Shown one piece after another: positions 32,760 through 41,241 of a stretch of 64,000 nt of DNA. The stretch comes from Streptomyces physcomitrii (lineage in GTDB: Bacteria > Actinomycetota > Actinomycetes > Streptomycetales > Streptomycetaceae): positions 434,001 through 498,000 of the forward strand of contig NZ_JAAWWP010000001.1 of assembly GCF_012273655.1 (NCBI RefSeq). The letters are read 5' to 3'. The notes beneath the pieces were generated by a model, which was not told where the DNA came from, did no database searches, and worked only from the letters and a program-made list of their open reading frames with translations. A program made the translations under genes and the position numbers. Numbering within the stretch: the stretch's first letter is position 1; each line of letters opens with the position of its first letter.

Positions 32760-34607
32760 TCAGCCCTCCACGGCCGCCTCGGCGACCGGGGCGCTCTCCG
32801 CGCTCTTACGGGCGCGGGTGCGGCGGCGCGGCTTGGCGGCCTCGCCCTCCGCGGTGGCCGCGGGCTGCTCGGCACCCTCGGCGGCGGACGCCTTGGCGCG
32901 GGTGCGGCGCCGGGGCTTGGCCTCCGCGCCGTCCTGCTGGGCGGGCACCTCGGCGGCCTGCGCGGCCGGGGCCGCCTCGGTCGCCGACTCGGCGCTCTTG
33001 CGGGTCCGGCGGCGGCGCGGCTTGGCGGCCTCGCCCTCGGCGGTCTCGACGGCCGCCACGGCGGCGGTCTCCGGCTGCTGCGGGGCGGCCGTCTCGGACG
33101 CCGCGCCCGCGCGGGTGCGGCGGCGACGGCGCGGGGTGCGCGGCTCGCCGGACTCCTCGGCGGCGGGCGCCTCGGTGGCCGGTGCCCCGGCGGTGCCGGT
33201 GGCCTCGTCCGCCAGGCCGCCGCGGGTGCGGCGACGGCGGCGCGGGGTGCGCGCCGGGCGCTCGCGCTCCCGCTCCTGGGTACGCGGCGCGCGGCCGCGG
33301 CCCCCGGTCTCGCCGAGGTCCTCGACCTCCTCGGCACCGAGTCCGGCGCGGGTCCGCTCGGAGCGGGGCAGTACGCCCTTGGTGCCCGCGGGGATGCGGA
33401 GCTCCTCGAAGAGGTGCGGGGAGGTGGAGTAGGTCTCGACCGGGTCGTTGAAGGCCAGGTCCAGCGCCTTGTTGATGAGCTGCCAGCGCGGGATGTCGTC
33501 CCAGTCGACCAGGGTGATCGCGGTGCCGGAATTGCCGGCCCGGCCGGTCCGCCCGATGCGGTGGAGGTAGGTCTTCTCCTCCTCCGGGCACTGGTAGTTG
33601 ATGACGTGCGTGACGCCCCCGACGTCGATGCCGCGGGCGGCGACGTCGGTGCAGACGAGCACGTCCACCTTGCCGTTGCGGAAGGCGCGCAGCGCCTGCT
33701 CGCGGGCGCCCTGGCCCAGGTCGCCGTGGACCGCGCCGGAGGCGAAGCCGCGGCGCTGGAGCTGCTCGGCGATGTCGGCGGCGGTGCGCTTGGTGCGGCA
33801 GAAGATCATCGCCAGACCGCGGCCCTCGGCCTGCAGTATCCGGGCGACCATCTCCGGCTTGTCCATCGAGTGCGCCCGGAAGACGTGCTGGGCGGTGTTG
33901 GCGACGGTGGCGCCCTCGTCGTCCGGCGCGGTGGCGCGGATGTGCGTGGGCTGCGACATGTAGCGGCGGGCGAGGCCGATCACGGCGCCCGGCATGGTGG
34001 CCGAGAACAGCATCGTCTGGCGGCGCACCGGCAGCAGGTTGATGATCTTCTCGACGTCGGGCAGGAAGCCCAGGTCGAGCATCTCGTCGGCCTCGTCCAG
34101 GACCAGGCTCTTCACATGGCCGAGGTTGAGCTTCTTCTGGCCCGCGAGGTCGAGCAGCCGCCCGGGGGTGCCGACGATGACGTCGACGCCCTTGCGGAGC
34201 GCCTCCACCTGGGGCTCGTAGGCGCGGCCGCCGTAGATCGCGAGGACCCGGACGTTGCGCACCTTGCCCGCGGTGAGCAGGTCGTTGGTGACCTGGGTGC
34301 ACAGCTCGCGGGTGGGGACGACGACGAGGGCCTGCGGGGCGTCGGTGAGGTCCTCGGGGGTGGCCCGGCCGGACTCCACGTCGGCGGGTACGGTGACCCG
34401 CTCCAGGAGGGGCAGGCCGAAGCCGAGGGTCTTGCCGGTGCCGGTCTTGGCCTGGCCGATCACATCGGTGCCGGAGAGGGCGACCGGGAGGGTCAGCTCC
34501 TGGATCGGGAAGGGAGTGGTGATGCCGACGGCCTCCAGGGCCTCGGCGGTCTCGGCGAGGATGCCGAGGTCTCGGAAAGTCGTGGTCTGCGTAGGCTCGG
34601 TACTCAG
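32760..34607 (-). CDS. DEAD-box ATP-dependent RNA helicase, RhlE-like, probable CTG start
   Basis: 615 residues if started at CTG 34607. Q motif (FRDLGI...PFPIQ), motif I AKTGTGKT (53-60), PTREL, TPGR, DEAD (161-164), SAT, and C-terminal ARGID and HRIGRTGR are all intact. The C-terminal 180 residues are an Arg/Ala/Glu-rich tail with repeated PRRRRRTR blocks for RNA binding. No ATG, GTG or TTG lies between the Q motif and a distant GTG (34679) that lacks a ribosome site, whereas AGAAGAGG stands seven bases before the CTG. The 420-bp upstream gap suggests a long leader. Likely roles: ribosome assembly, RNA decay, cold response (inferred from the family). Confidence 0.88.
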   Translation of the reverse strand: MSTEPTQTTTFRDLGILAETAEALEAVGITTPFPIQELTLPVALSGTDVIGQAKTGTGKTLGFGLPLLERVTVPADVESGRATPEDLTDAPQALVVVPTRELCTQVTNDLLTAGKVRNVRVLAIYGGRAYEPQVEALRKGVDVIVGTPGRLLDLAGQKKLNLGHVKSLVLDEADEMLDLGFLPDVEKIINLLPVRRQTMLFSATMPGAVIGLARRYMSQPTHIRATAPDDEGATVANTAQHVFRAHSMDKPEMVARILQAEGRGLAMIFCRTKRTAADIAEQLQRRGFASGAVHGDLGQGAREQALRAFRNGKVDVLVCTDVAARGIDVGGVTHVINYQCPEEEKTYLHRIGRTGRAGNSGTAITLVDWDDIPRWQLINKALDLAFNDPVETYSTSPHLFEELRIPAGTKGVLPRSERTRAGLGAEEVEDLGETGGRGRAPRTQERERERPARTPRRRRRTRGGLADEATGTAGAPATEAPAAEESGEPRTPRRRRRTRAGAASETAAPQQPETAAVAAVETAEGEAAKPRRRRTRKSAESATEAAPAAQAAEVPAQQDGAEAKPRRRTRAKASAAEGAEQPAATAEGEAAKPRRRTRARKSAESAPVAEAAVEG

Positions 34608-35014
34608 GGTGATGCCTCTTCTGTGAGACGCGGCGCGAGGCGAACGCGGGGGTCGTGACCGTGCCGGGAAACCGGCCACCTGCGAGGCGGGCCGAGTGGC
34701 AAGGGACCACTGCCGACGCTCGAGCGCTCTTACCGCGGAGGGCCCCTCCTGAGCCGTACGCGACTGTGCCGTACCGCCGGAGGGCTGTCGGGTCGGAGCC
34801 GATCGGGCCACCGACCGGGCATCCTCATTCGTGACTGCCCGCCGGGACGCGTCGCCAGTCCGCCGACCCGGAGAAGGCCGGGCGGAATGGCCGCGCAATC
34901 CTGCGGGCGCTTTACCACCATACCCCGGATTGACGCATCTGCGAATGGCCGATCGACTCACGTAGCCGTCGTCACACTCGATGACCAGGAACTTCCGGGC
35001 CGCGGAGAGACGGC

Positions 35015-35020
35015 TATCGT
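35015..35020 (+). promoter_or_regulatory. -10 box for leaderless ferritin-like gene
   Basis: TATCGT ends seven bases before ATG 35028; no ribosome site. Confidence 0.45.
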
Positions 35021-35027
35021 GCACTCC

Positions 35028-35756
35028 ATGACGACGCCTGACAACGCCTCCGCCGAGCCCGCCCCCGTCGCTTCGCAGGACTGGGCGGCGGCCTCCCGCA
35101 ACCCGCAGTACCGCGCGGCGGTGGTCGACCTGCTCGGGGCGCTCGCCTACGGCGAACTGGCCGCCTTCGAGCGGCTCGCGGAGGACGCGAAGCTGGCGCC
35201 GAGCCTCGCGGACAAGGCGGAGCTGGCCAAGATGGCCTCGGCGGAGTTCCACCACTTCGAGCGGCTGCGGGACCGGCTGTCCTCGATCGGCGCGGTACCG
35301 GGCGAGGCCATGGAGCCCTTCGTCTCCGCGCTGGACGGCTTCCACCGCCAGACCGCGCCCTCGGACTGGCTGGAGGGTCTGGTCAAGGCCTACGTCGGCG
35401 ACTCGATCGCCAGCGACTTCTACCGCGAGGTGGCCACCCGCCTCGACTCGGACACCCGCGACCTGGTGCTCGGGGTCCTCGACGACACCGGCCACGCCAG
35501 CTTCGCGGTGGAGAAGGTGCGCGCCGCGATCGAGGCCGACTCCCGGGTCGGCGGGCGGCTCGCGCTCTGGGCCCGCCGCCTGATGGGCGAGGCGCTCTCG
35601 CAGTCGCAGCGGGTGGTGGCGGACCGCGACGCGCTCTCCACGATGCTCGTCGGCGGCCTCGCGGACGGCTTCGACCTCGCCGAGGTCGGCAAGATGTTCT
35701 CGCGGATCACCGAGGCCCACACCAAGCGGATGGCCGCCCTCGGCCTCGCGGCCTGA
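35028..35756 (+). CDS. Ferritin-like-fold protein (MiaE-like, Rv3210c type)
   Basis: 242 residues, all helical. YGELAAFERLAEDA, ASAEFHHFERLRDRL (ExxH), and LDDTGHASFAVEKV supply carboxylate and His ligands for a di-iron centre as in the ferritin-like MiaE_2 family. MiaE proper hydroxylates a tRNA base, but this actinobacterial branch is uncharacterised. Divergent from the DEAD helicase, as in mycobacteria where the homologues are neighbours. Starts directly after a -10 box. Confidence 0.85.
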   Translation: MTTPDNASAEPAPVASQDWAAASRNPQYRAAVVDLLGALAYGELAAFERLAEDAKLAPSLADKAELAKMASAEFHHFERLRDRLSSIGAVPGEAMEPFVSALDGFHRQTAPSDWLEGLVKAYVGDSIASDFYREVATRLDSDTRDLVLGVLDDTGHASFAVEKVRAAIEADSRVGGRLALWARRLMGEALSQSQRVVADRDALSTMLVGGLADGFDLAEVGKMFSRITEAHTKRMAALGLAA

Positions 35757-35798
35757 GCACTCGTCCGGCGCGCGCCGGGGCCGCGGGACGTACGCGGC

Positions 35799-36062
35799 TC
35801 AGGCGTGCGCGGAGTGGCGCATCCGGCGGGGCCTGATCAGCAGCGAGAGCACCGCCGCGGCCACCAGGACACCGCCCGCCAGGGTGGCGAGCAGATGACC
35901 CGCGCCGAGCGCGCTGTGGGTGAGGAAGGCGCCGAGCAGTCCGCCCGCGAGCCCGGTGGGCAGCACCAGATTCCGGCCGGGAAGCCGGTCCGCGAGCAGG
36001 CGTCCGGCCAGATAGGCCAGGGTCAGGCCGAGAAGTGCGGAGCCGAGCGCCTCGACGATCAT
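35799..36062 (-). CDS. Small integral membrane protein
   Basis: 87 residues, three hydrophobic segments (MIVEALGSALLGLTLAYLAG; TGLAGGLLGAFLTHSALG; LLATLAGGVLVAAAVLSLLI) and a basic C-terminus (RPRRMRH). GGGAGGG sits eight bases before the ATG. No family recognised. Convergent with the ferritin-like gene. Confidence 0.75.
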   Translation of the reverse strand: MIVEALGSALLGLTLAYLAGRLLADRLPGRNLVLPTGLAGGLLGAFLTHSALGAGHLLATLAGGVLVAAAVLSLLIRPRRMRHSAHA

Positions 36063-36268
36063 GAGTGGTCCCTCCCGCGCAGGCCAGGTGCGTAACGGTC
36101 ACTGCCGGTCTACCCCCCGACGGCAAAGCGCAACCCTGCCCTGTGGGGAGGATGTGCCCGCACGGTGCGTACGGGGTGCGCACCGCTCCGTACGCCGCGG
36201 GCGGCGAAACCCGCGGCCCGCGGCGAAGCCACGGAGCACACGGCGCAGTCCCGCAGGACGGCACGGCG

Positions 36269-36300
36269 AAGGCCCGGCGGTCGACGGACCACCGGGCCTT
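36269..36300 (-). terminator. Terminator after the DUF3107 gene
   Basis: 13-bp stem with one wobble (36269-36281 with 36288-36300), 6-nt loop, 46 bp beyond the DUF3107 stop. Nothing else is seen in 36063-36346. Confidence 0.8.
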
Positions 36301-36346
36301 CCTCCGTGCGCGGGCCTTGCCGCGGCCGTTCACCGGCCGGGAGGCC

Positions 36347-36574
36347 TCAGAGTGCGCTGAAGCCCACCTTGCGGGCGGTGGGCTCGCCGATCTCCACGTA
36401 CGCGAGCTTCTCCGAGGGCACCAGGACCTTGCGGCCGTGGTCGTCCACGAGGCTCAGCAGGGGCGACTTGCCCGCCAGGGCCTCGGCCACCGCGGCCTCG
36501 ACCTCCTCGGCGCTCTGGCCGCTCTCCAGAACGATCTCGCGCGGCGCGTACTGCACGCCGATCTTGACCTCCAC
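36347..36574 (-). CDS. DUF3107 family protein (Rv3208A/TB9.4-like)
   Basis: 75 residues: EVKIGVQYAPREIVLESGQS, AEEVEAAVAEALAG, LVDDHGRKVLVPSEKLAYVEIG. Small alpha/beta protein found across actinobacteria next to a TetR gene and DUF3152, as here. GTG 36574 has GGAGGG nine bases upstream; the longer upstream frame has none. Function unknown. Confidence 0.9.
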   Translation of the reverse strand: MEVKIGVQYAPREIVLESGQSAEEVEAAVAEALAGKSPLLSLVDDHGRKVLVPSEKLAYVEIGEPTARKVGFSAL

Positions 36575-36758
36575 GGCTTTGTCCCTCCGACGGTCAGTGA
36601 TGTGCGCGGCCGTCCGCGCGGTACCTGGCACACCCTAGCCGGGCCGCGAGACCCCTCAGGCGCCGTGCGCACATGCCGGTAGCGAACACCGGACGGGAAC
36701 AGCGCGGGGGCGGCGGCGCGGCCGGGCCGACGTCTGGTCGGTGAGCCGGAACCGGCGC

Positions 36759-37388
36759 CTAGTTGGTGAGCGGGAAACCGGCGATGCCGCGCCAGGCGAG
36801 CGAGGTCAGCAGCTCCACCGCCTTGTCGCGCGGGATGCCGCTCTTGCTGGAGAGCCAGTAGCGGGCGACCACCTGGGAGACCCCGCCGAGGGCCACGGCG
36901 AGCAGCATCGACTCCTGCTCGGGCAGACCGGTGTCCTCGGCGATCACCGCGGAGATGGCCTGCGCGCAGTCGAGGCCGACCCGCTCCACCCGCTCGCGCA
37001 CCGCGGGCTCGTTGGTCAGGTCCGACTCGAAGACCAGCCGGAAGGCGCCGCCCTCGTCCTCCACGTACGCGAAGTAGGCGTCCATGGTGGCCGCCACCCG
37101 CAGCTTGTTGTCGTTGGTGGAGGCCAGCGCCGCCCGGACCGCCTGGAGCAGCGCCTCGCAGTGCTGGTCGAGAAGGGCCAGGTACAGGTCCAGCTTGCCC
37201 GGGAAGTGCTGGTAGAGCACGGGCTTGCTGACGCCCGCGCGCTCGGCGATGTCGTCCATCGCCGCCGCGTGGTAACCCTGGGCGACGAAGACCTCCTGGG
37301 CCGCGCCCAGGAGCTGGTTGCGGCGGGCCCGCCGCGGCAGCCGTGTTCCCCGCGGGCGTGCTGCCTCTGTCTGCTCTGTGGCTGTCAC
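36759..37388 (-). CDS. TetR/AcrR-family transcriptional regulator
   Basis: 209 residues. The N-terminal HTH is complete (RRNQLLGAAQEVFVAQGYHAAAMDDIAERAGVSKPVLYQHFPGKLDLYLALL); the C-terminal ligand domain has FAYVEDEGGAFRLVFESDL and ARYWLSSKSGIPRDKAVELL. GTG 37388 follows GGGAGG. Same neighbourhood (DUF3107, DUF3152, DEAD helicase) as Rv3208 in mycobacteria. Ligand and targets unknown; no clear dyad stands out at its own start. Confidence 0.88.
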   Translation of the reverse strand: MTATEQTEAARPRGTRLPRRARRNQLLGAAQEVFVAQGYHAAAMDDIAERAGVSKPVLYQHFPGKLDLYLALLDQHCEALLQAVRAALASTNDNKLRVAATMDAYFAYVEDEGGAFRLVFESDLTNEPAVRERVERVGLDCAQAISAVIAEDTGLPEQESMLLAVALGGVSQVVARYWLSSKSGIPRDKAVELLTSLAWRGIAGFPLTN

Positions 37389-37596
37389 GCCGCCTCCCAA
37401 GATCGACCGGGCGCGAGGTGCGCCGGCACGCCATCGTACTTTTCGGTAACCCGGCTGTGCGTGGTGCGGGCACAGAAATTCAGGCCGGGGCCGGGCCGGA
37501 ATGGGGCGATAGCCAGGCAAAAGGTGAGGTCCGGCCGCCGCCATGGAGGAAATCGTGACGCTGCCCCGGGACCTCGGCGGTGCCCGCCGGCGGTCC

Positions 37597-37821
37597 TCAG
37601 CGGTAGTCGTCCTCGTCCAGGGCGACCACCCGGGACTGCTCCGCGCGGTCCGCCTCGTCCGCCTCGTCGGTGGAGCGGTCGGGGGGTACCGGTTCGTCCC
37701 GCAGCGGGGCGAGGTCGGCCTGCTGCTCCGCCGCGTCGCCCTCGGAGGCCTCGACCTCCTCGGGGTTCGCGGGGACGGTGCCTGCCTCGAAGGTCTCGGG
37801 GTCGGTCGGGTCGACGGTCAT
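37597..37821 (-). CDS. Small acidic hypothetical protein
   Basis: 74 residues, about one third Asp/Glu (EVEASEGDAAEQQADLAPLR; STDEADEADRAEQSRVVALD), predicted disordered. GAAGAGG six bases before ATG 37821 is a good ribosome site and the frame has normal coding bias. No family known to me. The gap 37822-38125 holds only the promoter of the next gene. Confidence 0.6.
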   Translation of the reverse strand: MTVDPTDPETFEAGTVPANPEEVEASEGDAAEQQADLAPLRDEPVPPDRSTDEADEADRAEQSRVVALDEDDYR

Positions 37822-38112
37822 ATGTCCTCTTCCCGGGTCGCGGTCCGCGGCTGCCGGGCGCGTGCCCGGTGCGGGGCCGGGTACACCAGCCGCTCCGTCC
37901 GCGTCCGTAGCCGTTCCGGCGGTGTGTGCCTGCTTCCGGCGGCGATCGTCTGCGTGTCCCTGCCGCGGCAGCCCGGCGAACACCGGCGACACCCGCGTAC
38001 GAATGTGCCCATTTTGCCCCGGGGAGCCGCCCTTACGAGGGTAGGAGACGGTTCAAACCCGCGCCAGGCAATCTGTGACGCCGAACACACGGTTCTGTGC
38101 GTGATCGTCTCG

Positions 38113-38118
38113 TAACAT
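38113..38118 (+). promoter_or_regulatory. -10 box for leaderless hydrolase gene
   Basis: TAACAT ends seven bases before ATG 38126, without a ribosome site. Confidence 0.45.
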
Positions 38119-38125
38119 TGCCCCC

Positions 38126-39103
38126 ATGTCTTCGACCGACCTGCCCGGCGCACTCGCCGCCGCCGTACCCACACCGGCCCCGGTGCGGGCCGCCGAGGGC
38201 GAGCAGGTGCGGTCGGTCGCGCTGCCGGGGCTCTCCCTGACGGTGCGCGCCCGCCCGCCCGCCGCCGAGGGACTGCCGCGGGCGCTGTACGTGCACGGGC
38301 TCGGCGGTTCCTCGACGAACTGGTCGGCGCTGATGCGGCTGCTCGACACCGCGGTGGACGGCGAGGCGCTCGACCTGCCGGGCTTCGGGCACTCCCCGCC
38401 GCCGGACGACGGCGACTACTCGATCAGCGGCCACTGCCGCGCGGTCATCCGCTACCTCGACTCCCGCGGCCGGGAGCCGGTGCACCTGCTCGGCAACTCC
38501 ATGGGCGGGGCCGTCGCCACCCGGGTCGCGGCCCTGCGCCCCGATCTGGTGCGCACCCTCACCCTGGTCTCCCCGGCCCTGCCGGAGCTGCGGGTTCAGC
38601 GCACCGCGGTGCCGACCGGACTGCTCGCGGTGCCCGGAGTGGCCAGGCTCTTCACCCGCATCAGCCGCGACTGGACCCCCGAGCAGCGAGTACGCGGCGT
38701 GATGGCCCTCTGCTACGGGGACCCGCGCCGGGTCACCCCCGAGGAAGTCACCGCCGCCGTCGAGGAGATGGAGCGGCGACTCGCCCTTCCGTACTTCTGG
38801 GACGCCATGGCACGCTCGGCTCGTGGCATCGTCAACGCCTATACGCTCAGCGGCCGGTACGGCCTGTGGCGGCAGGCCGAACGGGTCCTCGCACCCACGC
38901 TCCTCGTCTACGGCGGCCGGGACCAACTGGTCGCCTTTCGCATGGCCCGGCGGGCCGCCCGCGCCTTCCGCGACGCCCGACTGCTCACCCTGCCGGAGGC
39001 CGGACACGTGGCGATGATGGAATACCCGGACACCGTGGCCGACGCCTTCCGCGAACTCCTCGCGGAGACAGGCGAGTTGAGCCGCACGGCGACGGGGAGC
39101 TGA
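38126..39103 (+). CDS. Alpha/beta-hydrolase
   Basis: 325 residues. ALYVHGLGGSSTNWSALMRLL (oxyanion), LDLPGFGHSPPPDD, LLGNSMGGAVATRVA (nucleophile Ser in GNSMGG), VYGGRDQLVAFRMARR (acid) and LPEAGHVAMMEYPD (His) complete the catalytic set. Cytoplasmic; resembles hydrolases of the 2-hydroxymuconic-semialdehyde/lipase type but the substrate is open. The DUF3152 gene starts nine bases after its stop, so they form an operon. Confidence 0.88.
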   Translation: MSSTDLPGALAAAVPTPAPVRAAEGEQVRSVALPGLSLTVRARPPAAEGLPRALYVHGLGGSSTNWSALMRLLDTAVDGEALDLPGFGHSPPPDDGDYSISGHCRAVIRYLDSRGREPVHLLGNSMGGAVATRVAALRPDLVRTLTLVSPALPELRVQRTAVPTGLLAVPGVARLFTRISRDWTPEQRVRGVMALCYGDPRRVTPEEVTAAVEEMERRLALPYFWDAMARSARGIVNAYTLSGRYGLWRQAERVLAPTLLVYGGRDQLVAFRMARRAARAFRDARLLTLPEAGHVAMMEYPDTVADAFRELLAETGELSRTATGS

Positions 39104-39112
39104 GGCAGGGAA

Positions 39113-40852
39113 GTGGGACGTCACAGGCGCCGCGGACCGGCGGACAACAGCGACACAGGTGCCCTCCCGGTGGTCCCGGGCGCGGCCGGCGGCAGAGGCC
39201 GCAGGCGCCGCGACGGCGCCACCGACACCCCGCCCGACGGCACCCCCGCCCTCCGCCCCGAAGCGGCCCCGGCCCCACGCCCCACCCCCGCTCCCCGCCC
39301 CACCACCGGCCCCTCGGGGGCCACCCCACGCCCCTCGGGGGCCACCCCACCCCCCGGCACCCCCCGCCCCCGCACCGAGGGCACCCCCGCGCACGGCACC
39401 CCCCGCGCCTCCTTCGACGGCACCCCGGCACACGGGACGCCTCGCCCGCCGTTCGACGGCACCCCGGCACACGGAATGCCCCGGCCCCCTTTCGACGGCA
39501 CCCCCGCCCAGGGCACCCCCCGTCCTCGCATCGACGGAACTCCCGCGCACGGCACGCCCCGCCCGCCCTTCGACGGCACTCCTGCCCACGGCACCCCCAG
39601 GGTCCGCGGCGGGCACCCCGAGCAGCGGGAGGCCGGGGGCGGCTGGGGCCGTCTCGGCGGGGGGCCGGGGCAGGCGGGTCCGCCGCGCGGTTCCGCTCCG
39701 ACCGCTCCTCCCGGGCGGCCGGTCCCCTCCGCCCCGTCCGCTCCGGCCCAGGCGACCACCTCCGGTCGCGGGGCCGCCTTCATACCCGCGCCTCGTCCCG
39801 GCGGTCCGCGTCAGGATTACCTCGACGCCTTCGACGACGAGTCCGTGTTCACTCCGCGCAGCGGAGCCCCCACCTCGTCCGCCACCGGGTCCTCCACCGC
39901 TCTTCCCCCCGACCCGACCCCGGCAGCTGAACCGGAGGACGAAGACGTGGCACTCGACACGCGGACGACACCGCGGACTCCTGACGACACCGCCGACACC
40001 GCCGACCAGGGCCCCGGCGAGCCCCGCCGGGCCCGCGCGCGCAGCAAGAGCCGGGCCATGACCGGAATCGCCGCCGCGGCGGTGACCACCGTGCTGGCCG
40101 TCGTGGTCGCCGGGCAGTTCACCGGCCGCGACGATGACGCCCGGGCGCAGGGCGCCGCGGGCGGCGAGCGCGACAAGGAGGACTCGGCCTCGCGCTCCGA
40201 CCGCAGGCCCACCCCCGCCGACAGCAAGCCGCACGCGGACCCGAAGCCGGTGACGTACGCGGAGAAGATGGCGACGGTCTTCCCGCTGGACGCGAAGCTG
40301 GACGGTCCCGGCGACTTCGAGGCGGTGCCCGGCTTCGCCAAGGCGCCCGGCAAGGGCCAGCTCTTCCGCTACCGGATCGATGTGGAGAAGGGGCTCGGCC
40401 TGGACAGCCGCCTGTTCGCCACCGCGGTGCAGAAGACCCTGAACGACGAGCGGAGCTGGGCGCACGGCGGCGGCCGGACCTTCGAGCGGGTCTCCTCCGG
40501 CACCCCCGACTTCGTGATCACCCTGGCGAGTCCGGGGACCACCGCGGACTGGTGCGCCAAGTCAGGACTCGACACCACCCAGGACAATGTCTCCTGCGAC
40601 TCGGCGGCCACCGACCGGGTCATGATCAACGCCTACCGCTGGGCGCAGGGCGCGGAGACCTTCGGCGACAAGCTGATCCACCCGTACCGGCAGATGCTGA
40701 TCAACCACGAGGTCGGCCACCGGCTCGGCTTCAACCATGTGACCTGCACCCGGGACGGCGCCCTCGCGCCGGTCATGCAGCAGCAGACCAAGTTCCTCAG
40801 CTACGAGGGCATCAGCTGCAAGCCCAACGCCTGGGTGTATCCCAACAGTTGA
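39113..40852 (+). CDS. DUF3152 protein with metzincin-like zinc motif (Rv3207c type)
   Basis: 579 residues. Long Pro-rich cytoplasmic part with repeats (83-160), single membrane helix near 310-335, outer DUF3152 domain about 370-575. His532-Glu-x2-His536-x5-His542 (HEVGHRLGFNH) is a complete HExxHxxGxxH zinc motif, so a cell-surface metalloprotease is plausible; DUF3152 is usually just listed as unknown. Cys residues in the domain (WCAKSG, NVSCDSA, VTCTRDG, ISCKPN) could form two disulfides. In an operon with the hydrolase. Confidence 0.85.
   Translation: MGRHRRRGPADNSDTGALPVVPGAAGGRGRRRRDGATDTPPDGTPALRPEAAPAPRPTPAPRPTTGPSGATPRPSGATPPPGTPRPRTEGTPAHGTPRASFDGTPAHGTPRPPFDGTPAHGMPRPPFDGTPAQGTPRPRIDGTPAHGTPRPPFDGTPAHGTPRVRGGHPEQREAGGGWGRLGGGPGQAGPPRGSAPTAPPGRPVPSAPSAPAQATTSGRGAAFIPAPRPGGPRQDYLDAFDDESVFTPRSGAPTSSATGSSTALPPDPTPAAEPEDEDVALDTRTTPRTPDDTADTADQGPGEPRRARARSKSRAMTGIAAAAVTTVLAVVVAGQFTGRDDDARAQGAAGGERDKEDSASRSDRRPTPADSKPHADPKPVTYAEKMATVFPLDAKLDGPGDFEAVPGFAKAPGKGQLFRYRIDVEKGLGLDSRLFATAVQKTLNDERSWAHGGGRTFERVSSGTPDFVITLASPGTTADWCAKSGLDTTQDNVSCDSAATDRVMINAYRWAQGAETFGDKLIHPYRQMLINHEVGHRLGFNHVTCTRDGALAPVMQQQTKFLSYEGISCKPNAWVYPNS
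39359..39592 (+). repeat. 39-bp in-frame repeat in the DUF3152 gene (six units)
   Basis: Six 39-bp units starting at 39359, 39398, 39437, 39476, 39515 and 39554 encode TPRPPFDGTPAHG and close variants (residues 83-160). The GTPAHG core matches the repeats in htrA. Confidence 0.9.
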
Positions 40853-40884
40853 GGGGCGCGGGAGGCGAGTGCGCCGGATCCGCG

Positions 40885-40913
40885 TTGACATCCGGCGCGA
40901 ACTCGTCCATATT
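40885..40913 (+). promoter_or_regulatory. Promoter of the leader ORF and peptide ABC operon
   Basis: Perfect TTGACA (40885-40890), 17-bp spacer, CATATT (40908-40913), then seven bases to an ATG. The best sigma-70-type promoter in the window. Confidence 0.75.
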
Positions 40914-40920
40914 TCTGCGC

Positions 40921-41013
40921 ATGTCGTCCCACCGTGCTGCCCAGAACGCCGCTCTTGAGCTGGCGCTCTTCGGCGTGACCGCACTGTGCGTGGCCGATAT
41001 CCACTGTCGCTGA
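40921..41013 (+). CDS. Leaderless 30-residue leader peptide ORF
   Basis: ATG 40921 to TGA 41013 encodes MSSHRAAQNAALELALFGVT followed by ALCVADIHCR. No ribosome site; the ATG lies seven bases after the -10 box, so the mRNA would start at the AUG. Cys at 23 and 29, the latter just before a final Arg, recall the short Cys-containing attenuator peptides upstream of sulfur genes in actinobacteria. A GC-rich hairpin follows at 41101-41128 and the peptide-binding lipoprotein gene starts at 41242. A sensor of cysteinyl-tRNA supply is inferred. Confidence 0.65.
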   Translation: MSSHRAAQNAALELALFGVTALCVADIHCR

Positions 41014-41100
41014 CCCCCGCCCCCGGCGCGTACGTCAGCTTCTCCCGCCGTCCCGGCCCGGCCCGCTCCAGGGCCGCCGTACGGCTCTCCCCGTGATGTC

Positions 41101-41128
41101 GCGGGCACCGGTGTCCTCCGGCGCCCGC
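41101..41128 (+). terminator. Candidate attenuator hairpin before the ABC operon
   Basis: GCGGGCACCGG (41101-41111) pairs with CCGGCGCCCGC (41118-41128), 11 bp with one mismatch and a 6-nt loop, between leader ORF and lipoprotein gene. No T-run. Confidence 0.4.
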
Positions 41129-41241
41129 CGACCTCCTCGACGTGCCCGCCCGGGCGCGGAACCGGTCTTCCGCGATTCCCGCGTTCCCGCTCGCTCCCGC
41201 TCCGAGCGGTTCCCGCAGCACTCCTGAGAGGTCGCCTTCCG

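Noticed and set aside
36131..36260. Short ORFs in both directions in the gap before the DUF3107 terminator
   Set aside because: Arg/Ala-rich, no ribosome sites, no consistent codon bias; treated as non-coding.
38045..38075. GGTTCAAACCC, which looks like a tRNA T-loop
   Set aside because: The flanking bases do not form a 5-bp T-stem or an acceptor stem, and no anticodon arm lies upstream.
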